Source: Hymenobacter cheonanensis
Lineage (GTDB): Bacteria; Bacteroidota; Bacteroidia; Cytophagales; Hymenobacteraceae
Length of the DNA stretch: 64,000 bases
Assembly (NCBI RefSeq): GCF_030581075.1
Contig: NZ_JAUQSW010000001.1
Location: 682,001-746,000, forward strand
Direction: 5' to 3'
Of the stretch, positions 45,785-55,530 are shown in pieces; position 1 is the stretch's first letter; every line of letters begins with the position of its first letter. The translations under genes and the position numbers were made by a program. Under the pieces are notes generated by a model. The model saw nothing but the letters and a program-made list of their open reading frames with translations, was not told where the DNA came from and searched no databases.

Positions 45785-47251
45785 TTAGTAACCGGGGTTT
45801 TGGGTCAGCTTGCCCCCGCTCAGGGTAATCTGGTTGAGCGGAATGGGCATCACTTCATTTTTATTGGCTACAAAGCCTTTGAAGGCCAGCACCTGGGCGG
45901 CCCGGCCCTGGCGCACCAGGTCAAAGTACCGGTCGCCGTATTCGAGGGCCAACTCCACGCGGCGCTCCTTCCAGATGGCCTGCCGCAGAGCATCCTGCGA
46001 CAGCCCGCTGGCTAGTGGCGCCAGGCCGGCGCGCACGCGCACCAGGTTCACATCTGTGAGGGCTTTGCTCGTCTGGCCCAGCTCGTTAGCGGCTTCGGCG
46101 TTGATGAGCAGCACCTCACCCAGGCGTAGCACCCGCAGGTTTTGCGAGTCGCCATAGTTGCAGGTGTAGGGCACTGCGTTGGGCACGTAGGCCTTGTCGT
46201 TGTAGCGGGGATTGGGCGCGCTGGTCGTAATCAGGTCGCCCTCGGGCGTGGTGGTGCCGGGGTACAGGATGGTGGCCATCTTGCGCTTGTCGCCGGTTTC
46301 AAAGGCGGCATCCAGGCTGGGCGACGGGATAAAGAAGCCCCAGCCAAACTGATTGCGCACGCCCTGCACCTGCGCCCACTGCGAGTTGGAGGCATCGCAG
46401 TTGCCGGGCACGGCCGAGCACTGAATCTCAAAGATGGACTCCGGCCCGTTTTCGCCGGCGATGCGGAACATCTTGTAATAGTCGGGCGCCAGCGAGTAGC
46501 CTAGCCCAATTACCTGGTCGGAGGCGCTGAGCGAAGCCGCCCAGTTTTTCTGGTACATCTGCACCTTGGCCAGCAGGGCAAGGGCAGCGCCCTTGGTAGC
46601 CCGGCCCACGTCGGCGCTGGTGTAGGTGGCCGGCAGCACGGCGGCGGCGGCCGTCAGGTCGGTTACTATCTGCGCATACACTTGGTCCTTGGGCGTGCGC
46701 GCCAGGTTAAGCTCATCGGGCGTTACCGGCGGCTTGGTGTAGAGCGGCACATCGCCAAAAGTGCGCACCAGGTTGAAGTACATCAGCGAACGCAAAAACT
46801 GGGCTTCGGCCACGTAGCGGGCTTTCAGCGTGGCATCCATGTTGATGCCCGGCACATTCTGAATTACCTGGTTGCAGAGCAGAATCTCCTGGTACTGCCC
46901 GGTCCAGAAACCATCCAGCGGCCCATCGGTGGGCGTCATCCGGAAGAAGGTGAAGTTGTTCAAAAACTCGGCATCACCCGATACGCTGCCCTTTTCGGCA
47001 TCGTCCGAGGTAAGCGTCGTGACCGATAGCCAGTTAAAAGCCACCAGGTTCCATTCGCGCAGCTTGCCGTAGGTCGAAATGCTGGCCACGGCCGCGTCGT
47101 TGGCGTTCTGGAAGAAGCCGGTTGCCACTGGCTGGGCCAGCGGGGCCACGTCCAGGTACTTGGTGCACGAGGAGGCTAGCGCCAGCACGGCCGCCGCCAG
47201 CACCGGCACCGCCCGGCCCCGGAGCGGGTTCAAAAATGCGTAATTTTTCAT
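45785..47251 (-). CDS. SusD/RagB family nutrient-binding outer membrane lipoprotein
   Basis: 488 residues with lipobox LALASSC followed by TKYLDVAP, the usual SusD start. TPR-like helices include FFRMTPTDGPLDGFWTGQY, then EAQFLRSLMYFNLVRTFGDVP, and the C-terminal end has ERRVELALEYGDRYFDLVRQG. SusD proteins form the lid on SusC at the cell surface and bind glycan oligomers. The start is 20 bases after the SusC stop; both the leader and the first codon context (CTATTCCCACCCATG) equal those of the glucanase gene. Confidence 0.95.
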   Translation of the reverse strand: MKNYAFLNPLRGRAVPVLAAAVLALASSCTKYLDVAPLAQPVATGFFQNANDAAVASISTYGKLREWNLVAFNWLSVTTLTSDDAEKGSVSGDAEFLNNFTFFRMTPTDGPLDGFWTGQYQEILLCNQVIQNVPGINMDATLKARYVAEAQFLRSLMYFNLVRTFGDVPLYTKPPVTPDELNLARTPKDQVYAQIVTDLTAAAAVLPATYTSADVGRATKGAALALLAKVQMYQKNWAASLSASDQVIGLGYSLAPDYYKMFRIAGENGPESIFEIQCSAVPGNCDASNSQWAQVQGVRNQFGWGFFIPSPSLDAAFETGDKRKMATILYPGTTTPEGDLITTSAPNPRYNDKAYVPNAVPYTCNYGDSQNLRVLRLGEVLLINAEAANELGQTSKALTDVNLVRVRAGLAPLASGLSQDALRQAIWKERRVELALEYGDRYFDLVRQGRAAQVLAFKGFVANKNEVMPIPLNQITLSGGKLTQNPGY

Positions 47252-47271
47252 GGGTGGGAATAGCTAAGCGC

Positions 47272-50200
47272 TTAGAAGTTAACGTTGATGCCGAAGTTGT
47301 AGGTCGCGGCAATCGGGTACACGTTCAGGTCGATGCCGGCGTTGGTGGGCGTGCCGCCCACTTCGGGCGTAAAGCCCTTGTACTTGGTCCAGGTTACGGG
47401 GTTCTGGGCGTTCACGTAGATACGCACGCCCTGCACGCGCAGATTGCTGGCCAGCGACTTAGACAAATTATACCCTAGCTGCACGTTGCGTAGCCGCAGG
47501 TAGTCGCCGCTCTCCACGTAGTACGAGCTTACGTCCAGGTTGCGGCCCGTCAGGTTGGCCGAGGGCGTGGTGTTCGACGTGCCCGCGCCGTGCCAGCGGC
47601 TGTTGTAGAAGTCCTGGGTGTAGTTTTCGTTGCCGTAGCGCACTTCGCGCAGCGCGTTGAGGATTTCTACGCCCGCTACGCCCTGAAAATCAACCTGCAA
47701 GTCGAAGCCCTTGTAGCGGAAATACGTATTCAGGCCGTAGGTTAGGCGGGGGTTGGGATTGCCCAGCATCACGTAGTCGCGGTTGTCGATTACGCCGTCG
47801 CCGTTCACGTCCTGGTAGCGCAGGTCGCCGGCGTGGGCGCCCGGCTGGGCCGACGAGGCCGCTTCGTTATCGCTCTGAAACACCCCGGCCACTTGATAGC
47901 CATAGAAGGCTCCCAGCGGCGAGCCCACTTGCGTAATGGTAGACAGGTAGCCGGCTACCGGCAGCGCGCCCGCCGACAGCGGCGCCCCGCCAGCCGTGGC
48001 CAGCACCTTATTCTGGTTGTAAGCCCCGGTTACCCCGATGTTGTAGGAGAAATCGCCGGTACCCTGCGAGTTCCAGCGCAGCGCGGCTTCCACACCCTGG
48101 TTCTGGAAGTTGGCGTTGTTGGCAAAGTAGCCCGTGTTGTTGGCATAGCCTGGGCCGGCCAGCACCGGCACCGGGAACACGGCATCGATGGTGCGGCGGT
48201 TGTAGTAGTCCAGCTCGGCCGTCAGGCGGTTGTTGAGGAAACGCATTTCCAGGCCGGCGTCGGCCTCGTGCGCGGTTTCCCAGCGCAGCGTGGGCGCGGT
48301 TTGGGTCACTAGGTTGCCGCCCGTTTGGAAGGTGCCCCCGATGGGCGCGCCATAGCCCGGCGCAATCGTGACGGTCGAGATGGTGCGGTTGTTAGCCACC
48401 CGGTTGTTGCCCAGCACCCCGTAGCTGCCACGCAGCTTCAGGAAGGAAAACACGGTGTTGCCCTGCATGAAGGGCTCGTCGGAGATAACCCAGCCCGCCC
48501 CTACCGAGGGGAAGTTGCCGTAGCGCTCCGAGAACTGGCTAGCCCCGTCGCGCCGGATGCTGGCCGTGAGCAGGTAGCGGCCCTTATACGCGTAGTTGAC
48601 GCGGCCGAAGAGCGAGAATACCCGGTAAGTATCCAGCCCGGGGTTGGTGAGGGTAGCCGTGCCCGGCGTGCCCAGGCTGAAATAATAGTTGTCGCTGTTG
48701 GCCGCCGTCACCCCATTGATGGAGCCTACTACGTTATCTACCTGATAGTTCAGCGCCGTAGTACCGGCTAGCAGCGTGAGGTGGTGGTCGTCAAACGTGC
48801 GGTCGTAGGTCAGGGTGTTTTCCCAGGTCAGCTGGCTGGTGAGTTGGTTGCCCCGGGTAAGCAGGCTGGTGCGCGTGTACTGCACCGCCGTGAGTGAATC
48901 CTTAGGCTGGTAGTTGTAGTACTTGCTGCTGAGGTAGTTGACGCCCACGCTGCTGCGCACGGTGAAGTACTTCAGGAAATTGACCGACGCAAAGGCATTG
49001 GCAATCAGCGACTGCCCCCGGCTTTGCTGGTGGTAATAATCGAGCGTAGCCTGCGGGTTGGCAAAGCTGCCCAGGCCACCCGGACCAATGCGGCTAGGGT
49101 CGCCGTAGTTGCCATTGGCCTGGTACACGGGCAGCACGGGCGGGGCCACGTAGGCCTGCTGGAAGATATTGCCCGGAATGTCGTTCGACTTCGTGTTGGC
49201 CAGCAGCGCGTTGTAGCCCACCTTGATGTGGTCGGTCAGGCTGAAATCCGTCTGGAGCCGGGCCGTGATGCGCTCGTAGTCGTTGGTCTTGATGAGGCCC
49301 TGCTGCTTGAGGTACGAGCCGCTGAACGAGTAGGAAATCTTCTCGCTGCCGCCCGACACGCTCAGCTGGTGGTTCTGGGTCAGCGCGTTGCGCGAAATCT
49401 GGTCGTACCAGTCGGTCGAGGCCAAGCCGGTGGTGGGCAGGTTGGTGGCCGCCGTATTGCCCTGCAAGATGTTCTTTTCGTTGTAGAGCGTCGTGTATTC
49501 GGCGCCGTTGGCCATCTTCACCTTGTTGGTAGTGGTTTGCACCCCCACAAAGCCGTTGTAGGTGATGCGCGGCGTGCCCGCCAGCCCGCGCTTGGTGGTT
49601 ACTATCACTACGCCGTTGGCGGCCTGCACCCCGTAGATGGAGGCGCTAGCGGCATCTTTCAGCACTTCGAGCGAGGCAATGTCGGCCTGGTTGAGGAAGC
49701 TCAGGTCGGCCCCGGCGGGCAGCATGGTGCCATCGACCACGTAGAGCGGCGAGGCCCCGCTGATGGAGCCCGTGCCCCGAATCGTAATCTGCGGCGCGCC
49801 GCCCGGCGTGCCGGAGTTGGTAATCTGCACCCCGGCTACCTTGCCCTGGATGGAGCTGATGGGGTTTTGCGAAGCCTGGTTCACCAGGTCATCGCCCTTT
49901 ACCGAGGCAATGGCGCCGGTTACTTCGCGCTTGGCCTGGGTGCCGTAGCCTACCACTACTACATCGTTGAGCGCCTGGCTAGCGGGGGCCGAAAACTTGA
50001 TGTCTATCGTCGTGCGGCCGCTCAGCGGCACTTCTTGGGCCGAGTAGCCCACAAACGAAAACACCAGCGTAGCACCGGCCGGCGCGTTGATGGTGTATTG
50101 CCCATCGGCATTGGTGGCCGTGCCCACGCTGGAGCCTTTTACCACTACGTTGGCCCCGGGCAGCGGGTCGCCCTTCTCATCAACTACCCGGCCGGTGATG

Positions 50201-50358
50201 GGGGTGCCGGTTTGGGCGGGCGCCTGCTGCAAGCTGGCTGCCTGCACGTGCGCCGCCGGCAGCAAGCCCAGGCCCAGGGTGGCAGTCAGGCCGAGGGCGG
50301 CCACTTTGCCAGCGGGCTGGAAGTGGCGCCTCACAAAGAGTAAATCTTTGATTTTCAT
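47272..50358 (-). CDS. SusC/RagA family TonB-linked outer membrane transporter
   Basis: 1028 residues. Signal peptide, a carboxypeptidase-D regulatory-like domain (about 50-135, GRVVDEKGDPLPGANVVVKG), the TonB-box/plug region with VVVVGYGTQAKREVTGAI and VDGTMLPAG, and a 22-strand barrel ending in F (NFGINVNF). SusC pumps the oligomers caught by SusD across the outer membrane with TonB energy. No anti-sigma/sigma factor or hybrid sensor lies next to the locus, so its regulator is elsewhere. Typical length for the family. Confidence 0.96.
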   Translation of the reverse strand: MKIKDLLFVRRHFQPAGKVAALGLTATLGLGLLPAAHVQAASLQQAPAQTGTPITGRVVDEKGDPLPGANVVVKGSSVGTATNADGQYTINAPAGATLVFSFVGYSAQEVPLSGRTTIDIKFSAPASQALNDVVVVGYGTQAKREVTGAIASVKGDDLVNQASQNPISSIQGKVAGVQITNSGTPGGAPQITIRGTGSISGASPLYVVDGTMLPAGADLSFLNQADIASLEVLKDAASASIYGVQAANGVVIVTTKRGLAGTPRITYNGFVGVQTTTNKVKMANGAEYTTLYNEKNILQGNTAATNLPTTGLASTDWYDQISRNALTQNHQLSVSGGSEKISYSFSGSYLKQQGLIKTNDYERITARLQTDFSLTDHIKVGYNALLANTKSNDIPGNIFQQAYVAPPVLPVYQANGNYGDPSRIGPGGLGSFANPQATLDYYHQQSRGQSLIANAFASVNFLKYFTVRSSVGVNYLSSKYYNYQPKDSLTAVQYTRTSLLTRGNQLTSQLTWENTLTYDRTFDDHHLTLLAGTTALNYQVDNVVGSINGVTAANSDNYYFSLGTPGTATLTNPGLDTYRVFSLFGRVNYAYKGRYLLTASIRRDGASQFSERYGNFPSVGAGWVISDEPFMQGNTVFSFLKLRGSYGVLGNNRVANNRTISTVTIAPGYGAPIGGTFQTGGNLVTQTAPTLRWETAHEADAGLEMRFLNNRLTAELDYYNRRTIDAVFPVPVLAGPGYANNTGYFANNANFQNQGVEAALRWNSQGTGDFSYNIGVTGAYNQNKVLATAGGAPLSAGALPVAGYLSTITQVGSPLGAFYGYQVAGVFQSDNEAASSAQPGAHAGDLRYQDVNGDGVIDNRDYVMLGNPNPRLTYGLNTYFRYKGFDLQVDFQGVAGVEILNALREVRYGNENYTQDFYNSRWHGAGTSNTTPSANLTGRNLDVSSYYVESGDYLRLRNVQLGYNLSKSLASNLRVQGVRIYVNAQNPVTWTKYKGFTPEVGGTPTNAGIDLNVYPIAATYNFGINVNF

Positions 50359-50764
50359 ACGTTAGGAAGGGTGGGAAATAAGGTAAACAGAATGTGAAAG
50401 CACAACCACCGCCGATGCCCTAGCCAGCAAAAACTGGCATCGGCTGAGTTGAGTAGGCGGCGGCCCGGCGCTGCCGGGCCGCCGCTTGCGGTGCCCAGGC
50501 TGGTAGGGCAGCCGCTAAAGTTCAGTAAGTTAGTTAAATAAAGGGCAAAAAAAACAGAAACTTATTTGCATTATACAAGTTTAGCCCCACCCGAGGCAGC
50601 AAGCCAATGAGCGCAGGCTACTACCTACTTTGCAACAGGCTTGCTGGCAGCGCGGCCGCTTTTTTATTTTATTCGCGGATAAATTGGCACAATTCAGCTA
50701 CAAAAGTAACTAAGCTTGCAGCTGTAAAGCTACCTCCCCGGCCTTCCTTCCCCACCCTCCCCTT
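50359..50764. promoter_or_regulatory. Divergent control region of the glucan locus
   Basis: About 400 bases between susC (minus) and the second glycoamylase gene (plus). It holds A/T-rich stretches (50525-50600) with TTTG and ACCTACTTTGC runs that could be Bacteroidota promoters, and a GC-rich block near 50460-50510. No operator sequence can be named. Confidence 0.45.
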
Positions 50765-52126
50765 ATGAAGCTATCCTGTTTGCTTGTCAGCAGCTTGTTG
50801 CTCTTGCCTACTTTAAGCCAGGCCCAGGTGGCCCGCAAGCCCGCGCCGCGCCCGGCCGCGGTGGTCAAGTTCGACCCGCGCCAGCGCCCGCGCCACCTCA
50901 CCGACGAACAGCTTATGGACCAGGTGCAGCGCCAGACATTTCAATATTTCTGGAGCTTTGGCCACCCGGTGAGTGGCATGGCGCGCGAGCGTAGCAACGT
51001 GGCCTTCGACTACGGCAATGAGGTGGTGACCACTGGCGGCACGGGTTTCGGCATCATGGCCATTATTGTGGCCGCCGAGCGCGGCTGGATAACCCGGCCC
51101 CAGGCGGCGGCGCGCATCAATAAAATCGTCAATTTTCTGTGGAAAGCCGACATGTACCACGGCGCCTTTCCGCACTGGCTAAATGGCGATACGGGCCACA
51201 CCATCCGCTTCGGCATCAAGGATGACGGGGCCGATATTGTCGAGACTTCTTTTCTCTACGAAGGCCTGATTTGCGCCCGGCAATACTTTACCCAAAACAC
51301 GCCCGACGAGCAGAATCTGCGCAATAAAATTCTCTGGATGTGGGAAGGCGTGGAGTGGAGCTGGTTTACGCAGGGCCAGAACGTGCTGTACTGGCACTGG
51401 AGCCCCAACAACGGCTGGAGCATGAACCACCAGATTCACGGCTGGAACGAGTGCCTTATTACCTACGTGCTGGCCGCCGCCTCGCCGCGCTATGCCATTG
51501 ATAAGCAAGCATATGACCAGGGCTGGGCCACCGGCCCCGAGTACGTGAACGGCAAAACTTACTACGGCACCACCCTGCCGCTAGGCCCCGAGCTGGGCGG
51601 GCCGCTGTTTTTTACGCACTACTCGTTTATGGGCCTCGACCCGCACGGCCTCAAAGACGCGCACGCCGACTACTGGCAGCAAAACCAGGCTCACACGCGC
51701 ATCAACCACGACTATTGCGTGGCCAACCCCAAGAAGCAGAAGGGCTACGGCCCCAATTGCTGGGGCCTTACCGCCTCCGACAGCTGGCAGGGCTACGCGG
51801 CCCACTCCCCTACCGAAGACCTGGGCGTAATTTCGCCCACGGCGGCCCTGGCGGCCCTGCCCTACGCGCCGGCCGAGTCGATGCTGGCCATGCGCCACTT
51901 CTACGACGACCTGGGCGACAAAATATGGAGTGAGTACGGCTTCGTGGACGGCTTTAGCGAGCAGCACGACTGGGTGGCCAAGTCGCACCTGGCCATCGAC
52001 CAGGGGCCGATAGTAGTGATGATGGAAAACCAGCGCTCGGGGCTACTCTGGAAATTATTTATGAGCAGCCCCGAGGCGCAGCGCGGCCTGAAAAAGCTCG
52101 GCTTTGAAAGCCCTTATTTAAAATAA
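50765..52126 (+). CDS. Second glycoamylase-domain (GH144-like) enzyme, probably periplasmic
   Basis: 453 residues with a type I signal peptide (LLVSSLLLLPTLSQAQ), no lipobox. The catalytic domain aligns along its length with the lipoprotein at 44065: FGHPVSGMARERS, TTGGTGFG, FPHWLNG, WEGVEWSW, HGWNECL, HYSFMGLDPH and NQRSGLLWK. There is no C-terminal extra domain. It is divergent from susC. A periplasmic location would let it act on imported oligosaccharides after SusCD uptake. Substrate as for the paralogue is an inference from family and locus. Confidence 0.85.
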   Translation: MKLSCLLVSSLLLLPTLSQAQVARKPAPRPAAVVKFDPRQRPRHLTDEQLMDQVQRQTFQYFWSFGHPVSGMARERSNVAFDYGNEVVTTGGTGFGIMAIIVAAERGWITRPQAAARINKIVNFLWKADMYHGAFPHWLNGDTGHTIRFGIKDDGADIVETSFLYEGLICARQYFTQNTPDEQNLRNKILWMWEGVEWSWFTQGQNVLYWHWSPNNGWSMNHQIHGWNECLITYVLAAASPRYAIDKQAYDQGWATGPEYVNGKTYYGTTLPLGPELGGPLFFTHYSFMGLDPHGLKDAHADYWQQNQAHTRINHDYCVANPKKQKGYGPNCWGLTASDSWQGYAAHSPTEDLGVISPTAALAALPYAPAESMLAMRHFYDDLGDKIWSEYGFVDGFSEQHDWVAKSHLAIDQGPIVVMMENQRSGLLWKLFMSSPEAQRGLKKLGFESPYLK

Positions 52127-52151
52127 CTCACTTACTTATTTGCGCACGCCG

Positions 52152-53315
52152 CTACAATTTTCGCTTTTGCAACGCTGCCTCAAATAGCTCCGTCCATTTA
52201 GTCCAGCTAAGTTCTTCCTCGAATCGTGTGCGGCTTGATTCTACTAATTGCTCGTAGCGCGCGGGGTCGGTGTAAATACTGGCAATAACATCAGCATATG
52301 CCTTACCTTCAGCAGCTAACGGCAGGCAATAACCATTTATGCCATCAATAACCACGTCGGGCACACCGCCCACTTTGGTGGTAATGGCGGGCATGCCGTA
52401 TGAGTTAGCTTCCATGGCCACGAGTAGGGAACAGTCGGCCCGGGTGGGCAAAATCAGGAAATGCGAGGACGATAATATTTGCACGAATAATTCGTAATCA
52501 TTGGGCAGGTTTTTATTAATAAATGAAATCACTTGCACGCTAGGGTGCTCATACTGAGGCGGCGGCGTGCAACCGCACACAATCAGCTTGGCGTCAAGGC
52601 CTTGCTTGTGTAAACTCAGCAGCGCATCGTAGGCCAGGCTACCGCCCTTTCGGTCCCAGTCGACGGCCAGAAAAAGCAGCGTCAGGGTTTTATTTTCCTG
52701 TTTTTTAAAAATAACCGCTCGCTCGGGCACCTGCTCAATATTGGCCCCTAGTAGCATTATTTCTACTTTATCAGCGGGCAGATGATAATCCCGAAGCGCT
52801 GAGCTGGCTGCCCATTGAGACGTTAGAATAGCCAGCAAACTTTTATTCAATGACTTGCCCTCCAAATGATTACCTTCCCAACGCGAGATGACTCCCAGGT
52901 TTGCAAATTCCTTGGCGTACGTTTCACTGTATATTTTATACGTAGCGTCGCCAAAATAAATAATGGGTACGCGCGTGCGTAAATAAGCCAACTCGGGCGC
53001 GGCCGAAGGAGCCATTATGAAATCATACTGCTTGCCTTTCATTTTGCGGCCCAAATACCAGGCGGCGTACATATTTTTGAGCAGGCTGTATTTGGGTATC
53101 CACTCCGATTTAAATAATACCCGCGACGTTTTTTGCAGAGCCCGACAGGTTTTATCGAGCAGCCACGGAATGGGCACCGGCCCCAGGAAATCAACGTCGC
53201 CTACGTGTTGCTGCAGCGTTTTGCCCAGGTAGTAGGTGATGCCCGACCAGGACCTTTTATCCAGCGGGTCGTTGATTGTATAGTAGGCTATTTTCCGGCG
53301 GCGAGCTGGTTGCAT
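52152..53315 (-). CDS. Glycosyltransferase family 4 protein
   Basis: 387 residues from ATG 53315 (MQPARRRKIAYYTINDPLD). The C-terminal GT-B nucleotide-sugar half has LLFLAVDWDRKGGSLAYDAL, FINKN and the EX7E-like region SLLVAMEANSYGMPAITTKVGG. It transfers a sugar to an unknown acceptor in the cytoplasm. The frame continues to 53807, antisense to the GH43 gene, and is not real there. It is convergent with the glucanase gene (26 bases apart) and head-to-head with the GH43 gene. Its codons are AT-richer than its neighbours, hinting at separate origin. Confidence 0.88.
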   Translation of the reverse strand: MQPARRRKIAYYTINDPLDKRSWSGITYYLGKTLQQHVGDVDFLGPVPIPWLLDKTCRALQKTSRVLFKSEWIPKYSLLKNMYAAWYLGRKMKGKQYDFIMAPSAAPELAYLRTRVPIIYFGDATYKIYSETYAKEFANLGVISRWEGNHLEGKSLNKSLLAILTSQWAASSALRDYHLPADKVEIMLLGANIEQVPERAVIFKKQENKTLTLLFLAVDWDRKGGSLAYDALLSLHKQGLDAKLIVCGCTPPPQYEHPSVQVISFINKNLPNDYELFVQILSSSHFLILPTRADCSLLVAMEANSYGMPAITTKVGGVPDVVIDGINGYCLPLAAEGKAYADVIASIYTDPARYEQLVESSRTRFEEELSWTKWTELFEAALQKRKL

Positions 53316-53477
53316 AAGCAGGGCAGTTAGGTAAGAAGGTTTTCCTGGCAAAGGCACCTGGCGGCCCAGACAGCCCGCCGGCTCCGTCACTAAAATACAT
53401 CTTCTGGCTCGTATTTCATGCTGTAGCTCAGCAATATGCGTATCGCTTGCCCGCACTATTTTATCACTTTCCCATCC

Positions 53478-55232
53478 ATGCGCCGTTTTCTTTTCTTTCT
53501 TTTTTTGCCGGTGCTGGCGCTCGCGCAGCAAGCGTCGCTGCTGCCCCGGCCCACCTACTGCAACCCGCTTAACCTGGACTATGGCTACACCCCTTTTCCG
53601 GAGTTTTCGACGGCCGGGCGGCACCGCGCTACAGCCGACCCGGTAATTACGCTTTTCCAGGGCAAGTACTATTTGTTTTCGACCAACCAGCGGGGCTATT
53701 GGTGGAGCAGCGACCTGGCTGGCTGGCACTTTCTGGAGCGCACGTTTTTGAAACCCGAGAACAAAGTGCTCGACGACTTGTGCGCGCCCGCTGTGGTGGC
53801 GCTGCACGATACATTGCTCGTGCTAGGCTCCAGCCACGCGCCCAATTTTGCGCTCTGGATGAGCACCAGTCCGCAGGCTAATCAGTGGACGAAAGCCGTT
53901 GAAAACTTCCCTGTTGCCGCCTGGGACCCTGATTTGTTCCTCGACACCGATGGCAAGCTTTACCTCTACTGGGGCAGCTCGAACGAGTACCCGCTCTACG
54001 GCCAGCAGCTGAGCCGCAAGACGTTTCAGCCCATCGGCCAGCCGCAGGCCATGTTCAAGCTCGACGACACGCGCTTTGGCTGGCAGCGCTTTGGCGAGTA
54101 CCTCGACAATACCTTTCTGGGCCCGTTTATGGAAGGCGCCTGGATGACCAAGTACCAGGGAAAATACTACTTGCAATACGGCGCGCCGGGCACCGAATTT
54201 AGCGGCTATGCCGATGGCGTGCAGGTAAGCACCGGGCCGCTAGGGCCCTGGATGCCGCAGCCGCACAATCCGTTTTCGTACAAGCCGGGCGGCTTCGTGC
54301 GGGGGGCGGGCCACGGCAATACGTTTCAGGACAAGTGGGGCAACTGGTGGCACACGTCCACGATGGTCATCAACGTAAAAAATAATTTTGAGCGGCGGCT
54401 AGGGCTATGGCCGGCCGGCTTCGACGCCCAGGGCACCCTCTACACCACCACGGCCTGGGGCGACTACCCGCACTACCTGCCCACCGGCCCGGCCGACCAC
54501 CAGCAGAGTCAGTTTACGGGTTGGATGCTGCTCAACTACGGCCGGCCGGTGCAGGCATCGAGCACGCTCGGCGGCCACGTGCCCAACCTGGCCGTGGATG
54601 AAAGCATCAAGACCTATTGGAGCGCTGCCACGGCTAGCCCCGGCGAATATTTCCAAACCGACCTGGGCAGCGTGAGCACCGTGCGCGCGGTGCAAATCAA
54701 CTACGCCGACCAGGATGTCAACCCGCAGTTTCTGGGCCGGCAGCCGGGGCTATATCATCAGTACAGGCTCTACCACTCGCTGGATGGCAAAACCTGGCTG
54801 CTGCTCGTGGATAAAAGCCGCAACAAAACCGACGTGCCGCACGACTACCTGGCCCTGAAAACCCCGCTGCGCACGCGCTACCTCAAGCTCGAAAACGTGC
54901 ACATGCCCACCGGCAAGTTTGCCCTTAGCGGGCTGCGGGTGTTCGGGCTGGGCAGCGGCGCCCGGCCGGCGGCCGTGAAGGACTTTGTGGTGCTGCGCAC
55001 GGCCGCCGACAAGCGCAGCGCCTGGCTGCGCTGGGCCCCGGTAGATGGCGCCTACGCCTACAACATCTACACCGGGCTAGCCCCCGACAAGCTGTATAGC
55101 TGCCTTATGGTGCACGAGGCCAATGAGTATTATTTCAAAGGCATGGATAAGGACCTGCCCTACTATTTCACCATCGAAGCCATTAATGAAAACGGCGTGT
55201 CGGTGCGTACGCCGGTGAGCCGGGCCGATTGA
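53478..55232 (+). CDS. GH43-family glycosidase with CBM32-type and FN3-like domains
   Basis: 584 residues from ATG 53478, signal peptide RRFLFFLFLPVLALAQ. The five-bladed GH43 domain covers about 40-350, with the base Asp in RATADPVITLF, a second Asp in WDPDLFLDTDG and the acid Glu in FMEGAWMTKY. Then a discoidin/F5-8C-like domain (about 365-500; GRPVQASSTLGGH, NLAVDESIKTYW) and a FN3-like end. GH43 enzymes act on arabinose-, xylose- or galactose-containing glycans; this one is not part of known beta-1,2-glucan loci, so it may broaden the substrate range. Exported, not lipidated. Confidence 0.85.
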   Translation: MRRFLFFLFLPVLALAQQASLLPRPTYCNPLNLDYGYTPFPEFSTAGRHRATADPVITLFQGKYYLFSTNQRGYWWSSDLAGWHFLERTFLKPENKVLDDLCAPAVVALHDTLLVLGSSHAPNFALWMSTSPQANQWTKAVENFPVAAWDPDLFLDTDGKLYLYWGSSNEYPLYGQQLSRKTFQPIGQPQAMFKLDDTRFGWQRFGEYLDNTFLGPFMEGAWMTKYQGKYYLQYGAPGTEFSGYADGVQVSTGPLGPWMPQPHNPFSYKPGGFVRGAGHGNTFQDKWGNWWHTSTMVINVKNNFERRLGLWPAGFDAQGTLYTTTAWGDYPHYLPTGPADHQQSQFTGWMLLNYGRPVQASSTLGGHVPNLAVDESIKTYWSAATASPGEYFQTDLGSVSTVRAVQINYADQDVNPQFLGRQPGLYHQYRLYHSLDGKTWLLLVDKSRNKTDVPHDYLALKTPLRTRYLKLENVHMPTGKFALSGLRVFGLGSGARPAAVKDFVVLRTAADKRSAWLRWAPVDGAYAYNIYTGLAPDKLYSCLMVHEANEYYFKGMDKDLPYYFTIEAINENGVSVRTPVSRAD

Positions 55233-55496
55233 GCATATCCGTCCGATTGAGGTTTAACCAGGTAGCAGGCCTGTGCTAGGGCATTATTTTTTTTCGGAGG
55301 CTCGCCAACTTGTGTAGCCCGGGCAGCATGTACAGCTAGGGCACACGCGAGGCCGCACGGGGCGACAGGCCGGCGTAAGCAAACGATTTAGTTTAGCAGT
55401 TACTACACACCGGGGCGCTACCCCCTGGCCCTTACGCACGCCCTGGTACCCTGCCTGACTACGTGCACCGGGTTTTCACCAAGCCCGGGCGCGCTT

Positions 55497-55504
55497 TACC
55501 TTTC
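55497..55504 (+). promoter_or_regulatory. Possible -7 element for the GH3 gene
   Basis: TACCTTTC, one base off TAnnTTTG, 26 bases before ATG 55531. The rest of 55233-55530 holds no gene I can support. Confidence 0.4.
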
Positions 55505-55530
55505 CGCTTACTATTTCTCCCCATCCTTCC

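Noticed and set aside
53316..53807. N-terminal extension of the GT4 protein
   Set aside because: It is antisense to the GH43 signal peptide and catalytic domain and lacks GT similarity.
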